DNA of 64,000 nucleotides from Impatiens glandulifera (GCF_907164915.1 NC_061864.1:9369889-9433888); one strand, 5' to 3'. Numbered from the stretch's first letter, positions 26,219 through 39,150 are shown. The notes: generated from the letters alone by a model not told the origin. Made by a program: numbers and translations.

Positions 26219-27239
26219 TCTATATATATATAAAATGATGCTTAATTTTTAAAGTGTCCGAATTGCCGGATCGAGAGCTGTTGGTTAATTTGGATATATG
26301 TGAGAGTAAAAGGATACTTGGATCGGATTGTAGGTTGACCCGCCCATAAACTTAAAAAGGTTAAAAATAAAATTAAAAATGCTATAGGTATAATTCGAAC
26401 TTGCAACCTAACAAAATAAATTCAACTTTTTAACCAATTAGGCTAATAACACTTCATATTTTAAATTCAACCTAAAATTTGATAAACGTGTGAAATTTTA
26501 ACAATATAAGTTCAACTTTTTAGCTAACTAATCTATATATATATATGGGCAAATTACCTGGGCGGCCCTCGAATTATCTCGATCGCTCACTTTTGGCCCT
26601 CAAACTAATTTTTGAAACAAATCGCCCCTTCAACTTTTATAAAGGTCACCAATGGCCCCTCCGTCAACTTTTTAGTTAAACCTAACGGTTTAAGTTTAAA
26701 ATGTTATTTTTTTATATATTATCTTTAATCTTATATTTTATATTTATATATATAATTATTAAATCGCTTATATATAATATTATATATATATTATTAAATT
26801 TTATATATAAGCGATTTAATAATTATATATATAAATATAAAATATAAGATTAAAGATAATATATAAAAAAATAATATTTTAAACTTAAACTGTTAGGTTT
26901 AACTAAAAAGTTGACGGAATGGCCACTGATTACCTTTATAAAAGTTGAAGGGGCGATTTGTTTCAAAAATTAGTTTAAGGGCCAAAAGTGAGCGATCGAG
27001 ATAGTTCGAGGGCTAGTTCGAGGGCCGCCCAGGTAATTTGCCATATATATAATGATGCTTAATTTTTAAAGTGTCCGGATTGCTGGGTCGAGAGATGTGG
27101 TTAATTTGGATATATGTGAGAGTAAATGGATACTTGAGTCGGATTATGGGTTGATCCGCCATAAAAATTTTACCGTAATATTTTTTTCACGATTTTTTAT
27201 ATTATTATTACACGTGCAAATGCACAGAATACATGCTAA
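26219..27239 (+). mobile_element. Non-autonomous Helitron-like element (H3), split by a MITE
   Basis: The best preserved termini of the family. The 5' end is TCTATATATATATA followed by aatgatgcttaatttttaaa; the 3' end is the hairpin cgtgcaaatgcacag then acatg and CTAA before a host T, fitting the Helitron rule (5' TC, 3' hairpin plus CTRR, no target duplication). A palindromic MITE at 26548-27042 interrupts it. The 5' terminal words occur again right after the MITE, so two family copies may be joined. No Rep/helicase is encoded. Confidence 0.65.
26548..27042. mobile_element. 495-bp near-perfect palindromic MITE
   Basis: The termini ggcaaattacctgggcggcc and ggccgcccaggtaatttgcc are exact inverted copies, and the inversion continues through almost the whole element to a small AT centre near 26790. 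The main asymmetry is a 12-base duplication near 27010. A transcript would fold into a single hairpin of about 240 bp. Flanking TA-rich DNA hides the target duplication. The terminal sequence resembles MITE families common in plants, but I cannot assign the superfamily. Confidence 0.8.
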
Positions 27240-28186
27240 TTTATCATTATAATCGTAAAATATGCATATAAAGAAATATTAAAATATGATAAAATGTATT
27301 TAATTAAGGAAAAATAATGCTTATGAAGAACTCTATATTATTTATTTTTTAAATTATTTTTTTAATTTTATAACTCCAGTCATAAAAGATAAACAGTAAA
27401 ATTTCCTCATCTAATATTCTAATTAACATTTTCAAGTTATCCTAATATTTCTCAAAATAATAGTAAAATAAAAAAATGACATATTAAAAATTGATAAAAT
27501 ATTCTTATTTCAAGAAAATCATACTCATGAAGAAATTTACGACTTATCTATATAACTACATACATAAAAAAAAATATACTGTAAATTAAAAAAATTAGGC
27601 AAGTACAAAATCTCTTTTGTCTTACCAAATACATAGATTCTCCTTGAGGATGACATTATTAATATTTAATTCATAAATTTCTCAAATTTAGACTCACATA
27701 TAATATCATATCTTATATCTTACATTATCAATACACTCAATTCAAATCACACAATGCCCTCAATTGTTCAAATTCAAACACACATATACTTCAAAGATAT
27801 TCAAAGATAACATTATGAACACAAACTCTTTCTATTTCAACCATCATCCCCTCATCCCTCAAATTCAATCTCACATATATTATCATATCAATGATGCATT
27901 ATTAACATCGCTCTCAATTCGAACCAACATTCTCTCAATTCGTACTCACATATATCATTATCGTTTTAATCTTTATACTACCTATAATCTCTCAATTCAG
28001 ACCACCATTTCCTCGTTCTTTAAATTCGGACTCACATATATTATATTCTTAACATCACTCTTAATTTGAACCACTATTCTCTCAATTTGAACCATCATTC
28101 TAAAATTCGAATCAACTAAAAATTAAATCTTACGTTTTGAAATGTGAACACTTTAATCACTAGACAACAACAACGTGTGAATCATG

Positions 28187-28223
<37 letters not shown>

Positions 28224-28440
28224 ACCATTATTAATGAATAATAAATCAAATGAATAAAATTTTTTAATAATTAATAAATATGTAGAGAATGTATAAACAA
28301 TATTTTTTAAAATAAATTATTTAAAATTTAATAGATAATTATATATTATAAAATAATTAATAAAAATAAAATTATTAATGTGTATATATAATTATTTATT
28401 TAAATAAAATTCTAGTAAAAATATTATAAAATTAAAAAAA
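27240..28440. other. Intergenic DNA with degenerate tandem motif
   Basis: From about 27650 to 28110 the words ctcaattc, gaaccaccattctc and actcacatatat recur irregularly, giving an open frame (27764-28069) with no real protein features. A TA microsatellite lies at 28189-28220. Confidence 0.5.
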
Positions 28441-31400
28441 AAAAATAAGAAAAAGAGTTAAAACAATTGTGTATCTAATAAATATAGAGAGGAGTTGTAG
28501 GCACTTATTTCGTCTCCCTGACATCCAAGATATTTTTTTGGTACACAGTTTTTTTTTTTTTTTTTTTTTTTTATGTGTCTACCAATTTCAGGGTTCACTT
28601 AACGTCTTTTCTTTTAGAGCATAAAACGATATGTTCATAATAGTAGATTTATCCATTCAAATGCTATGTTTTTAAGAGCGGTTTGTGCGATCCGAAATTG
28701 GTCGGTCACATTCCTTACATATCCTTTCGAGCGTTCCGCCCACGGAAGGGACACAACGAATGACTTGAATGGTAATTAATAAGACCCGTGCACTTTTTAG
28801 AAAAATATTTTTTCTATAAAAATTATGCTATAGAATCCCGTGATTTACCTTCCTCTCGAATCCCACAAAAATTAGATAAAAAGACTATTCATATAGGATG
28901 TTGTCTTATATGTTTGATATTAGGAGCCAAAGTAGATTTCTATATCATATATCTCTTTCTTGGCCCGTACATGTTCCATTTTAGTACGTGTAAAAAAATA
29001 TAGTAATTCGGCTAACATTAAGATTCACCACTTTAGTTTACTTTACAAAGAAACTACAAAAAGAAAATAAGAGTATTCAACGATTAAGAATTCGGTGTTT
29101 GGTTACACATGAGGAAATGTTCGTTACAATTATGTCATATGCGTCTATCCTGTAGGATAGTCTTTACTCGAATGTAGTTGGTCATTTTTTATGAAGGTAC
29201 GTTACACGTTTACATTATGAGTTCAGAATTCGTTTGATTGTGTATTTCCTAACCTTTTATCTAATCTAAAAGGAGTAATCTTAGCTTTGATTAAATTTGA
29301 TAAAGGTTCACATCAAACCATTATAATTCTTTTGGTTTTCATTATCTTGTCTTAAGTCTATTTAACAAGATGCCCTATATTTAGTCTAGAGATGACTCTG
29401 AACTCTCATTAGATTTTCCTAAACAAAAGAAGATATAATAGAACCTTGAATGCTCTCCCCGAGCACACATGTGAACCAAAATGTGCACTCAACTCTTTGC
29501 ATATTTACATGGAAGTTTTCTTGTTGATCTAAACTATGAATAGTTATACAAAAAGGCATGAGTGTATTGGGAAGTGGATTAAAGATCGGAGAGGGGAATT
29601 GGAGTCCCGAAATCAAGAGATTTTCCCAATAGGTTGGAAAATTTTGAGAGTTTTTGTGCCCGTCGAACATATTTTTAGAAACACTTCGCACTCGAATTCG
29701 GAACTTTTCAGGATTACTAGACCCCGCTAAAATGAGTATTTTTACGAAAGTATTCTAAAAATTATAAAAAAATTTAGAAAGGTCAAAAATAATTTGGTGA
29801 ACCTATTGCAAAAATTTCATAATTTTTTGAGATATGGAGCTCAATATATAAACTTTTAAAATGAGATGTTTTTGAAACGATCCCTAAAAGTTATAGAAAG
29901 ATATTATTATTGTTGAAAATAATATTTTTGAACATCCTTGAATTTTTAAATTTTTTCTAAAATAATTTAGAGGATACAATTGAAGAAACAAGGTTGTTTG
30001 GTGTAAAGGAACCAAACATGTCATATGAAAATTTCAAAAAATATGGAAAATAAACTTTATATCTAAAATTGGACAAATATAAAGTTTGAGGGCTGAATTG
30101 AACGTAAACAATAGTCCATGGGTCGAATTAATTCAAATTTATTGAAAACAATCCAAATCTAGATAGTTGGAGGCCAAACTATTTTCAAATTAATAAATTA
30201 ATTCATAATTAAAGTTGCTAGACAAATTTAAAGGTATTGAGAGCGCATGAGCCTCTTTGAACATCTTGCAAAAGTTTAGGAATTTAGAAATAACAAAAGA
30301 GGAAAACGGAACATGCAACCTTCATCGTCTTCCTCGTTGTTCTCTTCCACCTTGCTGGTTCTCGACGCCACAACTGTTTAGGGAGATTCGCTTAGTCGTC
30401 TCAGAATCAGCTTCACCTTCGTCGTCTAGCTGCCTTCTGATTCGCGATTGGAATTCAACGTCGAAGAATAGAGACACACACTATTCTTCTAATTTGGACT
30501 TCTAGTTTTCCAGATGAATCTTCATTCTGCCTCTTCATTGCCACGGAGGATTGGAGCTCGTCGCTTCGTAGGCTTGCCAATGCATTGAAGACTTCGAACA
30601 ATGATTTTAGTTCACTAGAATGAAGAACAAAAGAATCAAAATGGATTCCTATACAGATCTAAAAATTAGAAAACGATTACTATCTACGATCTCCTATTCG
30701 TCAACGCATTAGCTCCACAAATGGAACGGGTGCTCTCCTCGTCTTCTAGAGCTTCGATAGTGCCTTCGCTACAATGAGGAGATGGCCTACAACTCTTCCG
30801 AACAACTGGTAGAAGTTCTTCCTCAGTTGACCTAGCTATGACGAGGCGAGAAGAAATTTGAGAAACGAGTATATCCAAGACACAACCTCTTCTTAGAACT
30901 AGACTCAATCTACCTAGACTCTAGCAACTAATATAAACTAAGCATTCAAACATCATTCATCAATTCATTAATTAATAACAAACTATAAATTAATCATTGA
31001 ATTATATGAATCAACATAATGTCGACGCCGTTGTACAGAACCGACATCTCAAATGAATTACAACATATAAGTCTAAAGAAACCTACCTTAAGAATTGAAG
31101 TATAAGAAGAACAATCGAAAGAATTGACTTGTCGGAGTAGTTGTTCTCCTGGATGGAATGATCTCCAAGTGTTCTTGAATTGGTTACTTACCTCTCAAGT
31201 CAGGCGCGCTCTCTCTAAGGATGAGTGTAAACCATACAAATAAAAAACTGTGCCTCAATTGAAGGAAGTAATGTCCTTATATACCTCTTAGTCAAAGGTA
31301 TATTTGGGATATTTTATTTATGGAGTTGACTCAACCAACAACTTACTTAGTGGATCACCCCAGACTGAGTTCAAGCTTATTTAGACTAAGACTAAGCCCT

Positions 31401-32830
31401 ATGTGTAGGTAACCTGTCCACTTTCATTCACCAACTTAAAACAGATCAAATGATGGAGTGTGACCAAAGTTACACAATTTCAAAGTCAGGCTTCTTTTGA
31501 GTTTCTAGTTTCAGCCAACATGGATCAACTAAAACTTCAAATATCCATAACATTTGACTCGGGATACCATTAAGGCTGAGCCAGGGTGAATTAGAAATGT
31601 ATTGAGGTTGGCTAAATAATTCATTTTGTCCAAAAAATACGACACAAGCCGCAGGTACATGCAATTCTTGATGGAGCTTTGTGGGTCTTGAAAGGAATAG
31701 TCTAGTGTACGGGCAATCTAGAGTGGGTTGTAAGTCAAATCACGAGTGTTACTTGCTATAAAATGAAATCCAATTCAAATATATTTCCAATGGTAGCTCA
31801 CTTGCATGATATGGTCAAATGAGTACAAAGATATGATTTTTTAAATCACACGATGCTTCAATTCACTTTAAGATCGAAGTGCATGGGTTAACTTGCATCA
31901 GGTTGTCAAGATGAATTGACCACCTTAGCTATTGAATGACAGTGTTATTCGAACCGTCTATGTCTTAAATTTCCATCTATATGTCACATTCCAAATTTGA
32001 AGCTTTATAATTTCAGTTATTCATTTCACATTGCAAGCATTTTTGTTTTGATCCCGTCTTGGTCACATTGTCTTGTACTGCCGATTTCGAGAGGTTAAAC
32101 TCGAATCAATTTTGGATACAAACAGATCTTGTAAAGGACTTTTCAAGCTTTCTAAATCACCCAAAATCATCTGTTTCTATTAAGTATAGTGATCTAGGTG
32201 AATTTTTAATGTTGGTGATCCTTGTAAGATTTCTTCAACGAATCAAAGTGCCAAATACATACCTTGAGCATTGTTTCAAATATTGCGCGCCTTGCGTAAA
32301 CATGACGTCAGCGTACGTGTTTTGATTCTTTTAATGCGTGTTGTAAAACTCGTCCTTGACTCGTCCGGTTCATCTCCTTTTGACATTTTTTCCCTTTTAA
32401 AAGTCTTTTGTACAAAATTACAAGCGACAATATTATACTCAAAATACATAATTTTTCGAACCGATCAATCTGAACGTTCCAGTTCTCTCAAATTAATACT
32501 TTTTATGAAAAATGGGGTTTGGATGCACAAACAAGCCTCAAGCTGGTTTTTGGGTTTGTTTTATCCAACATCATTATTATGCTCCATGTTCATGATTTTT
32601 CAAATCGGTTATTCTGAAGGTATGAAAACATCTGAAGTTCAAGTATTTTTGGAAATAGGTGTTTGGACCACTATTGAAGGGTCGTTCTAAGCCAATTTTG
32701 AAAATTATTTCAGATTTTTGCACCCTTTGTCCAATAATAAAATATGATCATCATACTACACCGGGAATATTTATTTTAATTTCGGAATGTAAAAATTTTA
32801 ATGGTTGAAACAAGTCTCTCTTGCTTACAG
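28441..32830. other. Unclassified, repeat-like region with moderate GC
   Basis: Base composition differs from the surrounding AT-rich DNA, and there are CG-containing words throughout. Several 60-140-codon open frames exist on both strands (for example 30257-30505, 30684-30908, 32271-32690), but none shows a domain and they overlap one another. The texture resembles the non-coding or LTR part of an old retrotransposon. I found no paired LTR, primer-binding site or polyprotein motif to prove it. A T23-type homopolymer lies at 28549-28571. Confidence 0.4.
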
Positions 32831-33395
32831 GAGCGGGAGAAAAGTCTTAAATCTACACGTGAAGATTTTATTTTCTGAGTCACCAAATTTGTTGTGGATC
32901 CAATGCTTTCCTTTGTTATTAAGGTCTGTTTTACCTTACTTTTCATATTTATCTTAATTCCTTTGATAGAATAGGATAACCTTCTGAACAAAAATTGGGT
33001 TATCAAGCTATAGAAATACATAATTGTTCAAACTCTAATGATCATCTTATTTTTGACTAAGATGAAGGGACTAATTTGAAATATTTTTTGTTTTTGGTTC
33101 CGGATGATCCAGATGAGAAATTACCAATAAAATTTTGAACTTGTGTTTGACTAACTTCTGTTTTCAAATGTGATCATAGAAAAAGAGTTTCCAAATGGGG
33201 GAGCGGATTGCTTCTATTTATTTCTTCTTTGAGTTGTGTTTGTAAACAGTTTGATTATAGATATGGTTTTTACAGGTAACAACTGTTGCATTATCCTCTA
33301 GAAGTCGAAATCAAAAACTTGACTCTGTTATGGCTAAAACACTAAAGGATCAAGCTTTTGCCACACAAGAGAAAGTCACAAAACTCATTCAGAAG
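32831..33395 (+). pseudogene. COG3-like gene fragment (two exons)
   Basis: Two consecutive exon-like segments have proper splice borders: 32831-32923 (after ttgcttacag, before gtctgt) and 33276-33395 (after tttttacag, before gtataa). They encode 31 and 40 codons in the same phase. Exon 1 reads STREDFIF, then an in-frame TGA, then VTKFVVDPMLSFVIK; exon 2 includes [19 protein letters not shown]. From memory this resembles the C-terminal part of plant COG3, a subunit of the conserved oligomeric Golgi tethering complex. The flanking exons are absent, and the stop and isolation mark it as a non-functional fragment, left by transposon capture or old duplication. The exon structure is clear; the family name is the less certain part. 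Confidence 0.55.
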
Positions 33396-34392
33396 GTATA
33401 ACCTCTTAACTATTTATACCTTATATTCTTCATCCTTAATGACTTGTTTCTGTAAATAATCAAACCTATGGACCTGAAGATATAGAAGTAGAATTTGACA
33501 AGCTACTCTAAGAATTAAAATATCATTTCCATCTTTCAATTTATCTTATTTTTGTTAGAAATCTTGTCTTGAAATAAATTAAAATATATATACATATGAT
33601 GTTACAAAGAAATTAAATAAAATTAAATATATAAAGAACGAAATCACCGATTGAGATGTTGATTCGAGACATGTGTTAGACATATTTCTCTTAAAACAGT
33701 TTCATTGTCTCCCGTTTGTGTTGGAACTTATCGTAGATGACTGTCTCTCAGGGTACAACAAATCCAATAGTGATTATGCACCGAAATCACTACTCGTTGA
33801 ACTTGATTAGCGTATCTGAACTATCACTGGGTTTCAACGGAAATATCGAGCAAAGAACTCGTACCTGAACTATCACCGGGTTTCAACGGAAATATCAATC
33901 AAAGAATTCGAAAAACACTCACAAAACAAGAAGAGGACATTTGGAATTCTAGAGTGAAAAAATATAAGATGATGTAGTGATGTGAAATGAATAATGAATG
34001 AGAATATATTGCTGAGAATTAAAATTTCTCATTAATTTGTTAATTTGTCCTAACTAATTAGCATCGTTGTCTATACGTTAATTTGATGAAATACAATATT
34101 AGACATTCAATGCTAGCTAATTAAAGAGTCTAAACGTTAGATATGGATGAATACATGATAATTTTTTCTATTTAAGCATATACTGATGAATAAATAATAG
34201 TTTTACATGATAATTTTTTCTATTTATGCAATGAAAAATACTTTTAGATGATAATTTCTTTTATTTATGTCTATAATGATGAATAAATGATAGTTTTATA
34301 TGATAATCTCTTCTATTTACGCTTATACTGATAAATAAATTATAGTTTTACATGATAGATATATGAAATATGAACTAAGGGATATGAATAAG
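33396..34392. other. Intergenic DNA with two tandem repeats
   Basis: At 33811-33910 a 49-bp unit (core ctgaactatcac-gggtttc) occurs twice. At about 34150-34365 a 60-65-bp AT-rich unit (gatgaataaatgatag, ttacatgataat, ttctatttat) occurs three to four times with divergence. No gene. Confidence 0.6.
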
Positions 34393-34530
34393 TTATTGGA
34401 GGCAAGAAGACTTTTGGTCAGACTCTTTGTACTTGGACGTTGCTGCACCAATCTCCCAAGATGACGATTGAGGTTGATCTGGATAATCTCTTTCATGGGA
34501 AGCACCCTCCATTGCATTACAATGGCTGAA
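34393..34530 (-). pseudogene. Possible terminal exon of an unidentified gene
   Basis: On the minus strand a pyrimidine-rich acceptor (ttctttttttgtttcag) is followed by an open segment ending in a stop at 34393. It encodes a hydrophilic peptide with HERDYPDQPQSSSWEIG and ending KSSCLQ. Composition and splice border look exon-like, but no upstream exon is evident before the CACTA element that starts at 34851. I do not recognise the protein. Confidence 0.3.
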
Positions 34531-35509
34531 ACAAAAAAAGAATGAAAGTCCATTGATTATTATCAGAATTATGTCCATAGTTCAGACAAAGTAACAACTA
34601 ACAAAAACATTAAAATCAGTTAGATACAACTCTACTTCTTTGTTGTTCCTAACATCCTCTACCAAAGAGATTATAATTCTCTTAGACTTTATGTCAGTAG
34701 CAATTCCATTTAAATTAATGTAAATAAGGCTTCTAACTCTATGTTATAGCCTTTATGCCTTCGTCGGTCCTCATTTTATTCACACATACTTCCGATTCTG
34801 TAGCATTCATATTATTATCTTCTTCACATTTATAAGTTTCCTTGAACATGCACTAGTAAAAAAATGGTCTACAACGACAATTTTTACCGATTGGTTGAAA
34901 TATCAATCGGTATTATTAGAATACCCCATATATAATACCGATTGATTTAAAAACAAATCGGTACCGCCTCTAAAAACCCCACGAAAAAATGTCGACAAAT
35001 TTACCGCGTTTATCAAATATCAATACCAATTGGTTTTCAGTAATGCATGCTTGTCATTAAAAGAAGAAAAAAACCGCGGAAGGTATCATCTCCTACTCTA
35101 CCTCAAGGTAATAATAATACGAGTAAATCCTAGTTATCCCGCCATGAACGTCGGAGCAAAGAAAGGCGGGAACTCGTCTTCTACCCATCGAAACCCTCCA
35201 AGTTCTCAGTTTATCAGAACCAAGCACTCTTTGTTGCTCTGACCACCAAGAGCCTTCGACCTTCTTCTTCCACATTCTTCTACATCCTAGCGCATTTGCT
35301 ATTCTCAGCAGCATTATCAGGTTAATTCACAACATTCATTTATCAATCAAGAATTTTGTGTTTTTACTTTGATTTTAAACATGATTTATCTAGTTTTAGT
35401 TCTGTTAATGTGATACTTGAAAGAAGATATAGTATAATCTTTTTGTTAAGATGATTTATAAGTTATATGAAGTTATAATCCATTATACTCTCTTTATATA
35501 TATATGTGT

Positions 35510-35698
35510 GACGACGAAGCGAGTAGAGAGGATTATTTATTCAAGGTGGTAGTCATTGGGGATTTCGCCCGTTGGCAAATCTAATCTTCTTTCTCGATAC
35601 GCTCGTAATGAGTTTAATCTGCATTCAAAGACTACAATTGGCATCGAATTTCAGACACGGAGCTTGGAGATTGACGGCAAGGAGGTTAAAGCTTAATA
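35510..35698 (+). pseudogene. Captured RABA-type Rab GTPase exon fragment
   Basis: The segment encodes the start of a Rab11/RABA-class small GTPase: [11 protein letters not shown], then after a one-base insertion at about 35564 the P-loop end [13 protein letters not shown] region, switch I with [17 protein letters not shown], and GKEVKA. In the unshifted frame a TAA follows at 35582. The exon ends at two stop codons next to an intact GTAAGT donor (35699), in a place where an intact gene would continue into the WDTAGQE motif, which is absent. There is no ATG. It lies wholly inside the CACTA element, so it is most simply a captured host exon with part of its intron. Intact family members direct trans-Golgi and endosome traffic. 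Confidence 0.75.
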
Positions 35699-35986
35699 GT
35701 AAGTAATCTTATCTTCTTCATTTTGGATCAATTGCAGTATTAACTTTGTTTGTTATGAATTAAAGATCTGATGAATTTGAATGTAAACCATGGTTGTTTT
35801 TATTCATGAGATTGGGATCTCCGCTAAATCTGCGCTTTTTATACTTCATTGAATCAGTTCTTTATTTTCCGGTATATGACTGACTATCAATATCTATATA
35901 TTCTTCTTCTGGTTGTTGATTCTCAGTTTTCAAATGTCATAAGAAATAAAGTAGTGATGATTTTGCCATGCCATGGCCCCTTTTGA

Positions 35987-37580
35987 TAGGCATGGCAAAT
36001 TTCCGGGTTTCGGGACCCAATCCTGATCCGAATCGAACCAGACCTGATTTTGCCCGGAAAAAAACGGGTATTTAAATTACCCGAAATATCGGTTCGGAAC
36101 CGATGGGTACCCAGACCCGAACCGGAACCGAACTAGGCCAAATTTTTAATTTTTTTTTTGTTTTACTTAATTAATTTTAACAAGTTAATATATTTTTAAT
36201 TTTTAATTTATGTTTAAATATAATTTGGATGAGATTAAAAAAAATATTTTAAAATATTAAATGATACAATAAATAAATAATTAATGTGTTTTAAGCTTTA
36301 AAATTTTTTTTAATAAAAACATTATAAAAATTATATTAAATAAAATAAACGATATACTAAAAAAATATTTCATTTTCTCTAACTTAACATTTATCTTCTT
36401 CCTCATCTATTTCTCTCTCTTATTTTCCATTTTTCTGTCATTGTGTTCATCCTAAATTATTTTAAACCAAGTATAGTTCAATATAGGGATGACAGCGGGT
36501 ACCTTACCCGACGGGTAGTGAAGTACTCATTCCCGAATCCAATATTCATTTTACTACTTGATCCCAATCCCGAACCCGACGGGTATCTCTACTTCTATAC
36601 CCATCCCCAATTTGTCGGGTACCCGATCCCCGACGGGTACCCCATTACCCGATTAAATTACTTATAAGATTATAATGATTGAAGAAAAAGAAACACGACT
36701 TTAATAAATAATTTTGACATTAGTAATATCGAAATATTAAAAATAAAAATAAAACCATTACTTACATACCTCATAATTTTTGTAAATCTTGAAGAAGATA
36801 AACTATAGTAGAGAAAAAGTAGAATGAACATAGAAAAAAAATTAGAGATTGAATATAAAAAATTATGAGAGAGAGTAATATTTTGTTATTAAAATAAAAA
36901 TTGAAGTTATGTAGAGAAATATTTTTTTGGGGAATATAAAATAATTAAAGTTGGAGTGTAGTGTATTTATGACTATGTTTGGAGTGAAGTGTGGATAAGA
37001 TCAAATTAAATGATGTATATTTATGATACATTTTCAATGATGAAGCATTTTTAAAAAGTCACACATTAAACATTAAACATTAATAAAAAAAAAAATCAAT
37101 AATATTAATATAGTCGGGTATCGGGTATCAGGTTTGGGTTTCGCACACTCCTCATCCCCGACCCCGTACCCGACCGGGTACCTTCTCCCTCTCCCCATGC
37201 CTAATCCCAACCCTGACTCCGATTTAAAATACCCGAACCCGACTATCGGGTACCCACGGGTATCGGGCATACGGGTACCCATTGCCATCTCTAGCTCAAT
37301 ATGTAAGAATGGAATTATATAAACGGAGGGCAGCGGAAATACAAAAGAGAAGAGAATCTCATGCTAGGTCGGGAATGCCGCCAACACGAACGGAAAAGGG
37401 AGAACCAGAAAAAACTAAATATTGATTTTTTTTCGAGTACCCAGAACCGAACCGAACCCGAACCGAAACTGATCAGTTCCGATCCGAAATTACTCGAAAC
37501 TGAAAAACAAGAAAATTACCCGAACCGATCGGTTCGGTTCCTTCGAGTACCCAACCATCGGGGCTAAATTGCCATGCCTA
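35987..37580. mobile_element. hAT element inside the CACTA element
   Basis: Termini TAGGCATGGCAAAT and ATTGCCATGCCTA form inverted repeats flanked by an exact 8-bp duplication, CCTTTTGA (35979-35986 and 37581-37588), the hAT signature. Both ends carry cccgaacc/ggttcgg tandem words. A second hAT element is nested within it. No transposase frame remains. Confidence 0.85.
36484..37293. mobile_element. Second hAT element nested in the first
   Basis: TAGGGATGAC and TGCCATCTCTA ends with near-identical 8-bp flanks GTTCAATA and GCTCAATA. The subterminal regions consist of gggtacccga-type repeats, which account for short proline-rich open frames here. Confidence 0.75.
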
Positions 37581-38339
37581 CCTTTTGATGTCATTTGATC
37601 TGTAAGCAATCCTATTAGTTTGTGATCTAAGATTAGAATGAACTAAATAATTTAGAATCATGATCCAACCCATCTTCATTTGCTAGAAGATGTGATCTCA
37701 CCCCTTCTCAAAGACTCAAACCAAAATAAATCTCACCTACAAATTTGGTAATTTCTCTTTCAGGTTGAGATACCTAAAGAATAGTATTTTTTGGAGCTTA
37801 CTTGACTATTGCAGGAAAGATTTAGCCAGTTATATGTCTACACATTTTGATTATTGCAGGAAAGATTGAATGGTTGATAGCTTGAGACTTCAATATTTGT
37901 CCCATGATAGGATGTTGCTTGTAAGTTATTGAATTGATGCATCATTTGTCTTTTTACTATGTTTCATGTGATACATACTATCCTTTATCCTTACTATATG
38001 TTTAAAAACTAATTATTGCAAGTTTTCCCTAGATGAATTTAACAAAAGGCAACAACCAGACCTTGAAAACAAAATTTTAGTGATTCCAAAAATGATGATG
38101 GAGAGGATGATCATTAACATGATTCATCGATTTTTATTTATCTTTTTTCTTTGAGAAAAGGTATATACCGATTGGTTACAATACTAATTGGTGTTACCCT
38201 ATACCGATTAGTTAGAGTCCAAACGGTATACATTGAATTTGTAATACCGAGAGAGATTTTATCGATTGGTGACAATCAAATTAAATCCAATCGATATTAC
38301 CCTATACAACCGATTGGTATAGACTTTTTTTTACTAGTG

Positions 38340-39150
38340 CATGTCAACCTGAGAAATCAGATCACCTTTATGGATACTCGAGATGGATACTCGTATATCC
38401 GATACCCGTGGATACCCGTGGATACCCGTGGATACCCGATGGTCGGGTTCGAGTTCGGGTATTTTAATCGGGGTCAGGGATGGGGACTGAAAATGATTAC
38501 CTGATCGGATTCGAAATTAGGGATGGGGAGTGTGCAAAACCCGATACCCGATACCCGATACCTAATACCCGATACCTGAAATATTAATATTAAATATATA
38601 TATATATATTAAAAATTAAATTGAGTTTTCAAATTTCAAATCAATACCATCATTATAAATTTACATTAAATATATTAATTAATTAGTTATACCAACACTT
38701 AACCACCCACTCTCCGCGCCATAATTAATTTAATTTATATTTCCCATGACTCTTTATCTTTCTTTCTTTAATAAAAAAAATTTCCTTCTCTATTCATTTC
38801 TTATTTTTAAGATTAATATCTCTTATCTCTTTTGTTTCAATATTTTCTTTAATTTTTATTGAACTTCTCTCTAATTTTTGTTGAAGTTCATGTACGTATA
38901 TTATTCAACTTTTATAATATAACTATACAAGTAAGTAATATTTTCATATGTATTTTAATATTTAGTATTTAGTATATTTAGAAAATAATAAATAAAATTT
39001 ATATTTTAATCGGGTAATGGGGTACCCGACGGGTATCGGGTACTCGGCGAATCGGGAATGAAAATACAAATAGATATACCCATCGGGTTCGGAGATGAGT
39101 ACTTCACTACCCGACGAGTAGGGTACCCGTTTTCATCCCTAGTCATTACT
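38340..39150. mobile_element. hAT-related debris with gggtaccc repeats
   Basis: Contains four tandem copies of a 10-bp gatacccgtg unit (38401-38440), further gggtacccgacgggta words, a tagggatgggg left-type end near 38518 and a tttcatcccta right-type end at 39143. It is related to the nested hAT element, but the borders and target duplication are not resolved. Confidence 0.55.

Larger units (their letters stand above)
34851..38339. mobile_element. CACTA (En/Spm) non-autonomous element with captured gene fragment
   Basis: The left end CACTAGTAAAAAAATGG and right end TTTTTTTTACTAGTG are the inverted CACTA termini, and CATG flanks both sides. Subterminal repeats of accgattggt in both orientations occur at 34897-35040 and 38160-38325, as expected for transposase binding arrays. 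The 3.5-kb interior has no transposase; it holds a Rab GTPase exon fragment and nested hAT elements. Confidence 0.85.

Noticed and set aside
27764..28069. 101-codon frame
   Set aside because: It lies in degenerate tandem repeats rich in ctcaattc words; the peptide is repetitive and has no family features.
32059..32690. Two overlapping frames of 88 and 139 codons
   Set aside because: No domain and overlapping frames in retro-like non-coding DNA; not adequate evidence for a gene.
28441..34000. A complete LTR retrotransposon
   Set aside because: I found no matching LTR pair, primer-binding site, polypurine tract or gag/pol motif, so it is left as unclassified repeat-like DNA.
36443..37567. Pro-rich frames with GYP/NPNPD repeats
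   Set aside because: These are translations of gggtaccc subterminal repeats in nested hAT elements.
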